From NCBI RefSeq assembly GCF_900119315.1, contig NZ_LT827010.1:5241001-5305000 (forward strand): a stretch of 64,000 nucleotides of DNA, read 5' to 3'. Numbering within the stretch: the stretch's first letter is position 1; every line of letters starts with the position of its first letter. The DNA comes from Actinoplanes sp. SE50/110 (GTDB taxonomy: Bacteria; Actinomycetota; Actinomycetes; Mycobacteriales; Micromonosporaceae). A model generated the notes under the pieces. That model was not told the origin of the DNA, ran no database searches, and saw nothing but the letters and a program-made list of their open reading frames with translations. This document shows positions 41,872 through 50,665 of the stretch, in pieces. Made by a program: the position numbers and the translations under genes.

Positions 41872-42861
41872 ATGCGCATCATGCTCGCCGCCGTGGCCAC
41901 CGTGCTGACCGCCGCCACCGGGTTCGTGGCGGTCGAGGTGACCGCCGCGCAGGCCGCCACCTGTTCGGGATACGTCGGGCTGACCTTCGATGACGGGCCG
42001 ACCGCCGGGAACACCCAGAATCTGCTGGCCACCCTGCGCGCCAACGGGCTGCGGGCGACGATGTTCAACGAGGGCCAGCATGCCGCGGCCAACCCGGCCC
42101 TGGTCAAGGCGCAGATCGATGCCGGCATGCAGGTGGGCAACCACAGTTACACCCATCCGCATCTGACCCAGCAGAGTCAGGCGACGATCGATGCCGAGAT
42201 CTCCCGGACCCAATCGGCGATCGCCAATGCCGGTGGTGGCACGCCGAAGCTGTTCCGGCCGCCCTACGGGGAGACGAACGCGACGCTGAAATCGGTCGAG
42301 CAGAAGTACGGGCTGACCGAGATCATCTGGGATGTCGACTCGCAGGACTGGAACGGCGCGAGCGTCGATGCGATCGTGGCGGCCAATGCCCGGCTCACCA
42401 ACGGGCAGATCATCCTGATGCACGACTGGCCGGCCAACACGGTGGCCGCCATTCCGCGGATCGCCCAGGGCCTGGCGAGCCGGGGCCTGTGCGCCGGGGT
42501 GATCTCGCCGCAGACCGGCCGGGCGGTCGCGCCGACCGGCACCGGCGGCACCGGCGGCACCGGCGGCACCGGCGGCACCGGCGGCACCGGCGGCACCGGC
42601 ACAGCTTGCACCGCCTCGCTCTCCGCGGGACAGCAATGGAGCGACCGGTACAACCTGAACGTCACCGTTTCCGGCTCCACCACCTGGACCGTGACGCTCA
42701 CCGTCCCGTCCCCGGCGAAGGTCATCGCCACCTGGAACACGACCGCGAGTTACCCGAACGCGCAAACGCTGGTCGCCAAGCCGAACGGCAGCGGCAACTC
42801 CTTCGGGCTGACGATCCAGACCAACGGCAACGGGACCTGGCCCGCGGTTTCCTGCGGTTAG
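41872..42861 (+). CDS. CE4 acetylxylan esterase with CBM2
   Basis: 329 aa, starting two bases after the xylanase stop (ATG 41872, GGGAG upstream). Signal peptide to about 34. NodB domain with all motifs: TFDDGPTAGN, HSYTH, RPPYGE, DVDSQDW, LMHDWP. A (TGG)n linker, then CBM2 nearly identical to that of the xylanase. Removal of acetyl groups from xylan helps the xylanase; the pairing parallels streptomycete xylanase-AxeA operons. The stop overlaps the convergent kinase gene by four bases. Confidence 0.92.
   Translation: MRIMLAAVATVLTAATGFVAVEVTAAQAATCSGYVGLTFDDGPTAGNTQNLLATLRANGLRATMFNEGQHAAANPALVKAQIDAGMQVGNHSYTHPHLTQQSQATIDAEISRTQSAIANAGGGTPKLFRPPYGETNATLKSVEQKYGLTEIIWDVDSQDWNGASVDAIVAANARLTNGQIILMHDWPANTVAAIPRIAQGLASRGLCAGVISPQTGRAVAPTGTGGTGGTGGTGGTGGTGGTGTACTASLSAGQQWSDRYNLNVTVSGSTTWTVTLTVPSPAKVIATWNTTASYPNAQTLVAKPNGSGNSFGLTIQTNGNGTWPAVSCG
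42541..42600 (+). repeat. Nonamer ACCGGCGGC repeat in linker
   Basis: Six full copies plus a partial, encoding the TGG linker of the CE4 esterase. Perfect repetition marks it as length-variable. Confidence 0.9.
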
Positions 42862-44735
42862 GCGGTCAACGGCAGCCGGACGGTGAAGGTGGTCATCCCG
42901 CCGTCCGGCTCGCCGACCGTCAGCGTCCCGCCGTGCTGCTCCACGATCGCCCGGGCCACGGTCAGCCCCAGCCCGTTGCCCCGCATCCCGCCGTGCCGCG
43001 CCGCGTCACCGCGGAAGAACAGATCGAACAGCCGGCCGCGTTCGTGCGCCGCGATCGGCGTCCCGCGGTTCGTCACGGTCACCGCCGCCGCGCCCCCATC
43101 GGCGTGCACCCCCACCGTGACCACGGTGCCCTCAGCCGCCCAGTCCCGAGCATTGCCGATCAGCTCGTCCAGCACCTCGCCGAGCCGGCCCCGGTCCCCG
43201 TCGACGATCAGTGGGTCGACGGCGCCGATCGCCACCCCGCTGTGCCCGGCCGCCGCCTCCCGCACCAGCACGGCCAGGTCCACCGGCTTGCGGTGCAGCT
43301 CGATGTGCCCCCAGCGCAGCCCGGCCACGTCGAGCAGGCGCAGCACGATGGTCCGTAGGCTCTCGGTGTTGCGCCGCATCACCCCCAGCGCGTCCCGCTG
43401 GTCGTCGCTGAGGCCGGGGTCGTCGAGCAGGAGTTCGGTGTGCGCCTGGATGCTGGTCAGCGGGGTGCGCAATTCGTGGCCGACCAGCGCGATGTATTCG
43501 TCGCGGGTGCGGGCGAGTTCGGCGGCGAGCCGTTCGGCGCGACGCCGCTGCAGCCATTCGCCCAGCCGCGCGCCGATGCCGGTCACCACCGCGGCCCGCA
43601 ATTCTTCCGGTACGTCGTCATCCCCGGCGTAGCAGACCAGCACCCCGAGAGGTTCGGCGCCGGCCGGAACCGGGACGGCCAGCGCCCCGTCCTCCCATCG
43701 GGGCCCGGCCCCGCGCAGGGTTTGGGCCGGCAGGTCCGGGCCGGAGCGCGCCGACTCTCCCCAGTGCGCCTCGCGCCGCAGCGTCCGGGTCACCTCGTCG
43801 ACGGCCCAGAATTCGGTGGCCTGCCAGCCGATGGAGGCGCCGGCGATCGCCATCACCCGCCGCAACGTCCCGGTGGACGGCTGTCCGTTGGCGATCAGGT
43901 GGGTGATCTCCAGCTCGCCCTCCTGCAGCCGGGACGCCAGCCGGCGGGCGGTGACGTCGCGGAGCCCGACGACCACGGCGAGGCTCGGCTGGCCGGTGAG
44001 CGGGCGGGCGTTCATCCGCAGGATCTGCCGGGGCCGCCCGGGCAGGCGCAGCTCCACCTCGGCCTCCCGGACGACCTCGCCGTGCAGCACCCGGGCGAGC
44101 AGCGGCCGCAGCGGCTCCGGCCACTGCTCCAGCGCCCGGCCTCGCACCAGGTCGCCGACCAGGCCGAGGGCGGCCTGGTTGCACATCGCGGGGCGCCCGG
44201 TCGGGTCACCGGCGATGATCGCGACGACCAGGCTGTCGGCGACCGCCTGCATCATGGTGATCCGCTCCTGCGCCTGCCGGCGGGCGAAGATCTCGGATTC
44301 GAGTTCGCCGGTCAGCACCCGCAGGGCGTGCCCCTCCTTGGCCAGCATGTACTCGGTGACGTCGGTGACCCGGTGAATGATCAGCGAGACCGTGCCGTCC
44401 GCGGCGAAAACCGGCGCGTTGACCGCCGACCAGAACCGGATCTGGAAGCCGCCGCCGGGCTGCGGGATGTCGTACTGCTGGATGGGCAGGATGTCGGCGA
44501 CGCCGTCGCGGCGCACCCGGTCCAGCGAGCTCGCGAGCTGGGCGACCGAGCCGGCTCCCGGGTCGGCAGGGTTTTCCGGGAAGGCGGCGAAGACCGACTG
44601 CCCGATCAGGTCCGCCCGCTCCCGCATGGTGGCGCTCAGATAGTCGTCGTTGACTTCGACGATCACCAGTTCAGGATCGAGCACGAGCATGGCCACCGGG
44701 GCGCTGCAGAAGAGCGCGCGATGGTCGAACGACAT
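42858..44735 (-). CDS. PAS-GAF-like sensor histidine kinase
   Basis: 625 aa from ATG 44735 (AGGA upstream); 44768 is an alternative. No membrane spans. PAS domains at about 1-125 and 165-270, a GAF-like region (about 275-380), then HisKA with the phospho-acceptor in ALVGHELRTPLTSI and HATPase with ELIGNARDW and GNGLGLTVA. Soluble sensor, signal unknown; no response regulator adjacent. Regulation of the convergent xylan operon cannot be inferred. Confidence 0.9.
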   Translation of the reverse strand: MSFDHRALFCSAPVAMLVLDPELVIVEVNDDYLSATMRERADLIGQSVFAAFPENPADPGAGSVAQLASSLDRVRRDGVADILPIQQYDIPQPGGGFQIRFWSAVNAPVFAADGTVSLIIHRVTDVTEYMLAKEGHALRVLTGELESEIFARRQAQERITMMQAVADSLVVAIIAGDPTGRPAMCNQAALGLVGDLVRGRALEQWPEPLRPLLARVLHGEVVREAEVELRLPGRPRQILRMNARPLTGQPSLAVVVGLRDVTARRLASRLQEGELEITHLIANGQPSTGTLRRVMAIAGASIGWQATEFWAVDEVTRTLRREAHWGESARSGPDLPAQTLRGAGPRWEDGALAVPVPAGAEPLGVLVCYAGDDDVPEELRAAVVTGIGARLGEWLQRRRAERLAAELARTRDEYIALVGHELRTPLTSIQAHTELLLDDPGLSDDQRDALGVMRRNTESLRTIVLRLLDVAGLRWGHIELHRKPVDLAVLVREAAAGHSGVAIGAVDPLIVDGDRGRLGEVLDELIGNARDWAAEGTVVTVGVHADGGAAAVTVTNRGTPIAAHERGRLFDLFFRGDAARHGGMRGNGLGLTVARAIVEQHGGTLTVGEPDGGMTTFTVRLPLTA

Positions 44736-44771
44736 GATATTTCCTGAAAGCGGTGACATAACGGACAAGCG

Positions 44772-45881
44772 CTACCCGGATATACCGGTTCTAAACCTCA
44801 TCGCCCCAAAGGCGAAGGCGATCGCGCCCAGGACCGTCACCGCCCCGCAGAGCAGCAGCGTCACCCGGTATCCGAGGTGCTCGACCCCCGCGCCGGACAG
44901 CGTGCCGGAGACCAGCAGACCCGCGGTCGACGCATTGGCGAACAGCGTGGTCGCCCGCCCGGTCGCCGGGGCCAGCAGCTCCTGGAAATACCGGATCCCG
45001 GCCGCGGCCACCACCGCGATGCCCACCCCGCGCAGCAGCTGCGCGGCCACCAGCAGCGGCATCCCGGACGCCGCGACGATGACCACGGGGTAGGCGGCGA
45101 GCGCGGCGAACCCGAAGAGGATCAGGGTCCGCTGACTGAAGGTGGCCGGCACCAGCGTCAAGCCGAGCGTGGCCGCCACCTCGATCGCCGCGCAGACGCT
45201 GAACAGCACGCCGACCGAGGCGGCCGACCGGCCCAGCGCGCGGGTCGCGAACAGTGGCACCACCAGGCCACCGGCGAACATCGCCGCGAAGAACAGCAGG
45301 ACGCCCACGGTCAGCAGGATCGGAGTGGGCGCCGGCAGCGGATCCGCGGCCGGAGCGGGACGCGGCGGCGGCACGGCGAAAACGGTCAGCGCGGAGATCA
45401 GGAACACTCCGGCCGCGGTCCACATCAGCCACGTGTAGCCGCCGTGCGACAGCACCAGCGCACCCAGCAGCGGCCCCGTCGCCCAGGCCAGCGACCAGGC
45501 CGAGCGCAGCACCGCCGCGACCCGCGGCCCGGCGCCGCCCAGGGCGAACAGCTGCGGAAAGGCGGCGCCCATCGCCCCGAGCACGGTCGCCGCCATCACC
45601 AGGAGAACCACAAAATCGGACACCCTCGGCAGCACCAGGTAACCCGCCGCACCCAGGAAGATCACTATTGCGGCGTACGCCCTGGCCGGCCGCCGATCGA
45701 ACAACCGGCCCAGCCACGACCCGATGGTGATCCCGCCGAGCGCGAACACAGCGGACCAGATCCCGATCTGCAGCGGCGTCAGCCCGACCACATCCGCGCC
45801 GAACAGCACGATGTACGAGGTGACCATCGAGTCGGCGATCCCGAGCAGCAGAACCGCGGCGAACAGCGCGAGCGAGGGCAC
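44772..45881 (-). CDS. MFS transporter (12-span)
   Basis: 369 aa from GTG 45881, opening directly into span 1 (PSLALFAAVLLLGIADS); GTG 45950 would add 23 residues. SWLGRLFDRRPARAY is the loop 2-3 motif. The fold is that of the SetA/sugar-efflux-like group; substrate unknown. Ends 36 bases after the kinase start on the same strand. Confidence 0.8.
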   Translation of the reverse strand: MPSLALFAAVLLLGIADSMVTSYIVLFGADVVGLTPLQIGIWSAVFALGGITIGSWLGRLFDRRPARAYAAIVIFLGAAGYLVLPRVSDFVVLLVMAATVLGAMGAAFPQLFALGGAGPRVAAVLRSAWSLAWATGPLLGALVLSHGGYTWLMWTAAGVFLISALTVFAVPPPRPAPAADPLPAPTPILLTVGVLLFFAAMFAGGLVVPLFATRALGRSAASVGVLFSVCAAIEVAATLGLTLVPATFSQRTLILFGFAALAAYPVVIVAASGMPLLVAAQLLRGVGIAVVAAAGIRYFQELLAPATGRATTLFANASTAGLLVSGTLSGAGVEHLGYRVTLLLCGAVTVLGAIAFAFGAMRFRTGISG

Positions 45882-46002
45882 GCACCGTTCGTATCGGCTG
45901 GAACCATCGAAGGAAACCGATTTCCCACGACCGGGGGCGACGCCCGTCACAATCCGCCCAAATCGCAAAAACGGCTGCGCCGCGGGGATAGCGTCGAAAC
46001 CG

Positions 46003-47265
46003 ATGCACCCGATCCTCGTCGTCGCCGCGAGCCTGCTGCTCTGTGCGATCACCGCCGCCCTGCTCCGCCGCCACCTCCGGCCCGCGGTCGAGTCCGCCTG
46101 CCGTTCCCTGATCCCGCACCTGCCTGGCCTCGTACGCCGCGCCGCACGCTGGTGCCGCCGACATGTCGACCCGGCGGTGCTGCGATCCGGCCTGGTCACC
46201 GCGGTCGCCGCCGGCATCGCCTGGGCCGCGGCCGGCACCCTGCACCTGGCCGGCCCGGTCACCGCGGCCATCTCCGCCACCCTGTCCGTGCAGCTCAGCT
46301 CGCACGCCTCGGTCCGCGAGGGCACCCAGCGCCTGATCGGCACCCTGGCCGGTCTCGGTCTGACCGTCGCCGTGTGGGGCGTCTTCGGCCTCACCCCGTG
46401 GACGATCGCCGCGATCACCGGCTGCGGCCTGGCCGCCGGACGTCTGCTGCGCCTCGGCGAGAGCTCGGTGACGGTGCCCGCCACCTCGCTCGGCATCCTG
46501 GTCGGCGGCAGCGCCGTCACCGAGGCGTACGTCTGGGAGCGGATCGCCGCCACCGCCCTCGGCATCGTGGTCGGTGCCATCCTGTCCCCGCTGGTCGGCG
46601 GCATGACCCCGCTGGAGCGCGCCGCGTGGAACCTGGACCGCCTGTCCGGTGAGATTGCCCGGCTGCTCGCCGCCCTCGGCGACGGCGTGCGCGACGGCTA
46701 CACCCGGGAGCAGGCCGAGCAGTGGCTGGCCCGGTCCCGCGACCTCGGTGCCGACTTCGACGAGGCGGCCACCGCGGTCGACGACATGATCCGCCACGCC
46801 CACTGGTCGCTGACCACCCCGGTCGCCAAGGTCACCCCGCTGCGCGACACCCTGCACGCCCTGGAGCACGGGGTGCAGCAGGTCAACTCGGTGGCCCGCT
46901 CGATGTTCGACGCCGCGGCCACCCCGCACGCCCCGGTGATCCCGGCCCCGATCGCCCCGGTCCTGACCGCCGCCGCCGAGGCGTTCGCCGAACGCTCCGA
47001 CGACCGCCGCCACGAGAAGCTCGAGTCGCTGCGTGACGCCCGCCACCAGACCCTGCGCACCGTCCGCACCGAACTCGACGACACCGGCGTGCTGGTCCTC
47101 ACCGGGTCGATCATCACCGACATCGACCGCATGGCCGGCTCCCTGGCCCGCTCGGCCCCAGCCCTCTCCATCGGCCTGCGCGAGCCGGGCCCCGGCATCC
47201 CGGCCGTCTCCGAGGTCCTCCCCGCCGTCCGCCTGATCCTCAAGAAGACCTCGTCCCGCTCGTAG
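46003..47265 (+). CDS. FUSC-like membrane protein (aromatic acid exporter family)
   Basis: 420 aa. About six hydrophobic segments in the first 210 residues, including LRSGLVTAVAAGIAWAAA and GTLAGLGLTVAVWGVFGLTP, then a long helical cytoplasmic domain. It fits FUSC/ArAE proteins, which export aromatic acids or act with unknown partners. ATG 46003 has a weak site. Divergent from the MFS gene; the 120-base gap holds both promoters. Confidence 0.75.
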   Translation: MHPILVVAASLLLCAITAALLRRHLRPAVESACRSLIPHLPGLVRRAARWCRRHVDPAVLRSGLVTAVAAGIAWAAAGTLHLAGPVTAAISATLSVQLSSHASVREGTQRLIGTLAGLGLTVAVWGVFGLTPWTIAAITGCGLAAGRLLRLGESSVTVPATSLGILVGGSAVTEAYVWERIAATALGIVVGAILSPLVGGMTPLERAAWNLDRLSGEIARLLAALGDGVRDGYTREQAEQWLARSRDLGADFDEAATAVDDMIRHAHWSLTTPVAKVTPLRDTLHALEHGVQQVNSVARSMFDAAATPHAPVIPAPIAPVLTAAAEAFAERSDDRRHEKLESLRDARHQTLRTVRTELDDTGVLVLTGSIITDIDRMAGSLARSAPALSIGLREPGPGIPAVSEVLPAVRLILKKTSSRS

Positions 47266-47329
47266 ATCCGATGCGGCCATGGGCCCCGCCGGCGATATCC
47301 GGGCTTCGATCGGGGCGATGGCCCACCTG

Positions 47330-47690
47330 ACCGCCGCGAGTCACCCCGGCCGGCACGGTCTGGCTGTCGCACCGCGGCCCCGGCGGTCACACCTTCACCG
47401 AGGTGGGCCTCGATGGTCAGGTCCTCCGCTCGGTCGTTCCGGAGCATCATGCCCATGAACACCTCGGCGCCTTCGTCCTGCTCCCCGACGGTATCCGCAC
47501 GACCTGGCTACCGGCCAGCCCTTACCGTCCAGTTCCACCAGGTCAGGCTCCCCGCGTCGCCCGTCACACCGAGACCGGCGCCACCACCTGGTCCACACCA
47601 CTGCCGCCCGCGGAGCTATCCTTTCCCGGCGTCGTCGAAGCGGGCATGGATACCGGCTGCGAACCACGTCCAAAGAAGCCGTGGCGGCCG
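47330..47690 (+). pseudogene. Truncated gene, beta-propeller-like or conserved actinobacterial protein
   Basis: After a stop near 47327 the frame reads GTVWLSHRGPGGHTFTEVGL, then EHLGAFVLLPDGIRTTWLP and TGATTWSTPLPPAELSFPGV, with no start codon except internal GTG 47403. The sequence has good codon bias and looks like the N-terminal portion of a larger protein, then dissolves after 47690 where the recombinase-like fragment takes over in another frame. Confidence 0.4.
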
Positions 47691-48378
47691 ACCCGGCCGA
47701 CCCGTCAGCGCCTTCCAACTCACCAAACGCCTGTGCGACCTGGGCCTCAACCCCGCACAGTCCCGCTCCACCGCACTGTTCGACCTCGCCACCGAACTGG
47801 CCGCCGCGATCCTCGCCCGGATGCTGGGCATCCACATCAGCGTCGCCGCCGCCTGGCAACGCGCCAGCGCCGGCGACTGGACCACCTACGCCGCCGACGT
47901 CAGCCGCCGAGCCGACACCATCGGTAAGATCTCCAAGGAAACCTGGGCGCACGTGCACAACTACCGCTTCAAACGCCAAACCAACAAGATCGGCATCTTC
48001 GCCGGCCTCACCGCCGAGGCCTTGAGGCAAAGCACCCTACCCGTGAAGGCCGATCACATCAGCGATCACATCTGGCTGGATACGTCCCACGTCACTGACG
48101 GTTTCCGCGGCACACCACTGAGGCTGAGCCAGAACGAAGTCGGATGGCTGCGGACCGGACTGCTCCACGTCGCCGACGACATCACGCGCGCCGAACCCAC
48201 CGCCCACGTCACCGTCGTCATCCACGCACTGGAGATCATCGAAGTGGACTACATCGAGCCGGCCCTCGCTCTCGCCATCGCTGGTTGGGCAGCCCAAGAG
48301 TTCGGATTCACCGACCGCCCCGCCGACATCCGACTCGATGACCAGACCAACCAATACGTCGTCTCCTGGACAGGTTGA
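47413..48378 (+). CDS. Chimeric open frame: recombinase-like tail plus unknown domain
   Basis: 321 codons open from 47413, but the first 95 are out-of-frame sequence of the neighbouring remnant. From about 47703 to 47915 the peptide (QLTKRLCDLGLNP, ARMLGIHISVAAAWQRASAG, YAADVSRR) resembles the C-termini of actinobacterial phage-type integrases that I have seen. From about 47920 it changes to a different soluble domain (KADHISDHIWLDTSHVTDGF, NEVGWLRTGLLHVADDI, ending QYVVSWTG). GTG 48041 could start the latter alone. Best read as fused fragments; possibly only the last part is a living gene. Confidence 0.35.
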   Translation: MVRSSARSFRSIMPMNTSAPSSCSPTVSARPGYRPALTVQFHQVRLPASPVTPRPAPPPGPHHCRPRSYPFPASSKRAWIPAANHVQRSRGGRPGRPVSAFQLTKRLCDLGLNPAQSRSTALFDLATELAAAILARMLGIHISVAAAWQRASAGDWTTYAADVSRRADTIGKISKETWAHVHNYRFKRQTNKIGIFAGLTAEALRQSTLPVKADHISDHIWLDTSHVTDGFRGTPLRLSQNEVGWLRTGLLHVADDITRAEPTAHVTVVIHALEIIEVDYIEPALALAIAGWAAQEFGFTDRPADIRLDDQTNQYVVSWTG

Positions 48379-48856
48379 TCCACGTCGGCGGGTACGACCG
48401 ATAGGCATCTCTCAGCACGTCACTGATGCCGTCGTACTCTGCCGCCAGAACGTCTTCCAGCAGCGGCACGTAGTCCTGGCTGGCCAGAATCCCCAAGACT
48501 TGCGTCAGGTCCGCATCGGCAAGGAGCGCAAGCGTTTCCTCGTCGTCATAACGGCCCGGACCCTCGGCACCGACCAGTGCGAGACCACCGAAGTTGCTCA
48601 CCCGAATGAAGATCGGCACACCGGTCGTTGTCGCCGGACCCGGCACGACCACCTGGCCGAAGTAACTCGCGTCCTGCACCGCTGCGCCGGCGTCGACCGC
48701 GCACTCACCGCCGAAACCCTGCTCGAGGCCAGCCACCAGCAGCCCGAATCGGCGTCTTTCGGCCGCATCGTCGAAGCCGGCGGGATGCTCCAGATGGTCG
48801 GCATCGTCACACCGCCGCAACAGCGAAATGATCTCGGCTCTGTCGGGCCACGGCAC
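48308..48856 (-). CDS. Hypothetical protein, possibly with disrupted C-terminus
   Basis: 182 aa, acidic soluble protein. Body from MPWPDRAEIISLLRRCDDAD to LLEDVLAAEYDGISDVL reads well. After YPPTW the tail (INLSRRRRIGWSGH and on) is basic and overlaps the opposite frame for 71 bases, suggesting the original end was lost at a junction near 48378. No family recognised. Confidence 0.5.
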   Translation of the reverse strand: MPWPDRAEIISLLRRCDDADHLEHPAGFDDAAERRRFGLLVAGLEQGFGGECAVDAGAAVQDASYFGQVVVPGPATTTGVPIFIRVSNFGGLALVGAEGPGRYDDEETLALLADADLTQVLGILASQDYVPLLEDVLAAEYDGISDVLRDAYRSYPPTWINLSRRRRIGWSGHRVGCRRGGR

Positions 48857-48910
48857 GAGGCAATCCTGCCAGCCATCCGGCCGCGCCGCCGACCCGCACG
48901 AGGTGCCGCG

Positions 48911-49111
48911 TTACGCGTCCCAGCGCCGTTGAGAACCACAACCAACCTCGTGGTGCCACCAGCCATCGGCCTGGCCTTCGTCGAGCAGAAGCTTGATTTC
49001 GCCGGACGCGGCCCCTGCCGGGACGGTCAGTGCGACGAGCGGCAAGTCCGCGCTGAAGACCTCACCGCCGAGACCGAAGCGTGCGAACTTTCTCATGCAC
49101 GCCACCGGCAT
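48911..49111 (-). pseudogene. Fragment resembling DUF4265 C-terminus
   Basis: 66 codons. ADLPLVALTVPAGAASGEIK and LLDEGQADGWWHHEVGC resemble the end of DUF4265 proteins, while the usual N-terminal half is missing. Possibly a small intact gene from the ATG at 49111, but more likely a remnant. Confidence 0.35.
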
Positions 49112-49138
49112 CGGCCCTGTCCGGAAACCGCACGCGGG

Positions 49139-50590
49139 TCAGCCGCCCAGGACGGAGATCTCCGCGGTGCCCTCGGTCTGCACCGCCGCCAGGTCCTGCT
49201 TGCCGTCGGCGTTCCAGTCGGTCAGCACCTGCTCCCGGCTGTCGCCCGGCACCTTGGCCGTGGCGAGGGTCTTGGTCAACCCGGCCGCCCCGTCGAGCAC
49301 GCTCAGGTCGGTCTTGACCGTGGTGACCAGGTCGGGCTTCCGGTCGCCGTTCCAGTCGGTCACCGCGACCCGGACCCCGTCACCGGCCGGCTGTGCGGTG
49401 ACCACGGCCGGTGACGCCTGCTGGAAGTTCGTGGCGCCGTCGAGGACCTGCACCTCGACCTTGCCGCTGGCGGTGCCGGTGGTCTGGGTGGCGAGCAGGT
49501 CGGGGTGGCCGTCGGCGTTCCAGTCGGCGACCGAGAACTGGTAGCGGTCGTCGGTCGGGCCGAGCACGGTGGCCGTTTCGACGAGCAGGCGCTGGAAGTT
49601 CGAGGCGCCGTCGACGACGCGCACCTCGGTGTGACCGCTGGCGGTGCCGGATTTCTGGGTGACGACCAGGTCGGGTTTGCCGTCGCCGTTGTAGTCGGTG
49701 ACCGCGTACGCGTGGCGCTCGTCGGTGGGGCCGAGCGCGGTCGCGGTGATCAGCAGGAGGCGGGAGAAGTTCGTCGCGCCGTCCATGATCCGGATTTCGG
49801 TCTTGCCGGTGGCGGCGCCCACCCCGTTGATGATCATCAGGTCGGGGTGCTTGTCACCGTTCCAGTCGGCCATCGCCAGGCCGTGCCGGCCGTTCAGCGC
49901 GCCGAGCTGCGGCCGGGCCGAGGCCAGCGCGGTGGTGAACGGACCGGACGCCGCGGCGGAGGCGGAGGCGGTCGCCGCCGCGGTGGGCACGGCCGGTGCC
50001 GGATCCGGGGCGACCGCCCACAGCGCGGAGACGATGAGCTGCGCGTCGTGGACCTCGAACGCGTACGCCCCGGGCAGCGCCGACGTCTGCACCCGCTGGC
50101 AGATTGCGCCGATGTCGCCGCCCATCCAGCTGTCGCCGGGGAATTTGCGGAGCATCGCGGTCAGGAACGCGTTGGTCGCGTAGACCGGGTCGACGAGCTG
50201 CGCGGCCCGGCCCCAGCCCTGCGACGGCCGCTGCTCGAACAGACCGAGGCTGTCGTGGTCGGTCGACACCACGTGGTTGGTCAGGGTGCTCTCGGTGATC
50301 GCCGTGGTCACCGCGATCACCGCGGCGCGCGGCCCGAGGCCGCGCTGCTGCACGATCCCGATGATCGCCCGGGCGCAGGCGACGGCCCGCGGGCTGACCG
50401 CGGTGCCGAGGCGCCGGCCGGTCATCGACGGGCGCAGCCGGTCGGCGACGACCCGGTCCGCGGCCGTCCCGGTGTCACCGGCGCAGGTGGACGCTGCCGG
50501 TAGGGGCGCGGCCTGCGCCGAGGTCGGCAGCAACGCCGACACCGAAGCGAGCGTCAACGCGGCAACCCATCGCGATGCGGCACCTGACAT
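49139..50590 (-). CDS. Secreted FG-GAP/VCBS-repeat protein with lysozyme-like domain
   Basis: 483 aa from ATG 50590 (GGGGAGG upstream); 50641 would add 17 residues. Signal peptide to about residue 27. Residues 60-190 form a helical lysozyme-like module (GLGPRAAVIAVTTAITEST, DHDSLGLFEQRPSQGWG), common in actinobacterial exoproteins. The rest is a propeller with five calcium-loop repeats such as DYNGDGKPDLVV and DWNADGHPDLLA. Likely a wall- or glycan-binding exoprotein; activity unproven. Confidence 0.8.
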   Translation of the reverse strand: MSGAASRWVAALTLASVSALLPTSAQAAPLPAASTCAGDTGTAADRVVADRLRPSMTGRRLGTAVSPRAVACARAIIGIVQQRGLGPRAAVIAVTTAITESTLTNHVVSTDHDSLGLFEQRPSQGWGRAAQLVDPVYATNAFLTAMLRKFPGDSWMGGDIGAICQRVQTSALPGAYAFEVHDAQLIVSALWAVAPDPAPAVPTAAATASASAAASGPFTTALASARPQLGALNGRHGLAMADWNGDKHPDLMIINGVGAATGKTEIRIMDGATNFSRLLLITATALGPTDERHAYAVTDYNGDGKPDLVVTQKSGTASGHTEVRVVDGASNFQRLLVETATVLGPTDDRYQFSVADWNADGHPDLLATQTTGTASGKVEVQVLDGATNFQQASPAVVTAQPAGDGVRVAVTDWNGDRKPDLVTTVKTDLSVLDGAAGLTKTLATAKVPGDSREQVLTDWNADGKQDLAAVQTEGTAEISVLGG

Positions 50591-50665
50591 GTCGAACCCA
50601 GCCTCCCCGTGGCCGTCGGACGTGCAGGACAAATCTTTCACATCACCCGGCCGCTGTCCAAGATC

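Noticed and set aside
42541..42600. Regular nonamer repeat as a CRISPR-like array
   Set aside because: Pure tandem repeat with no spacers, encodes a TGG protein linker.
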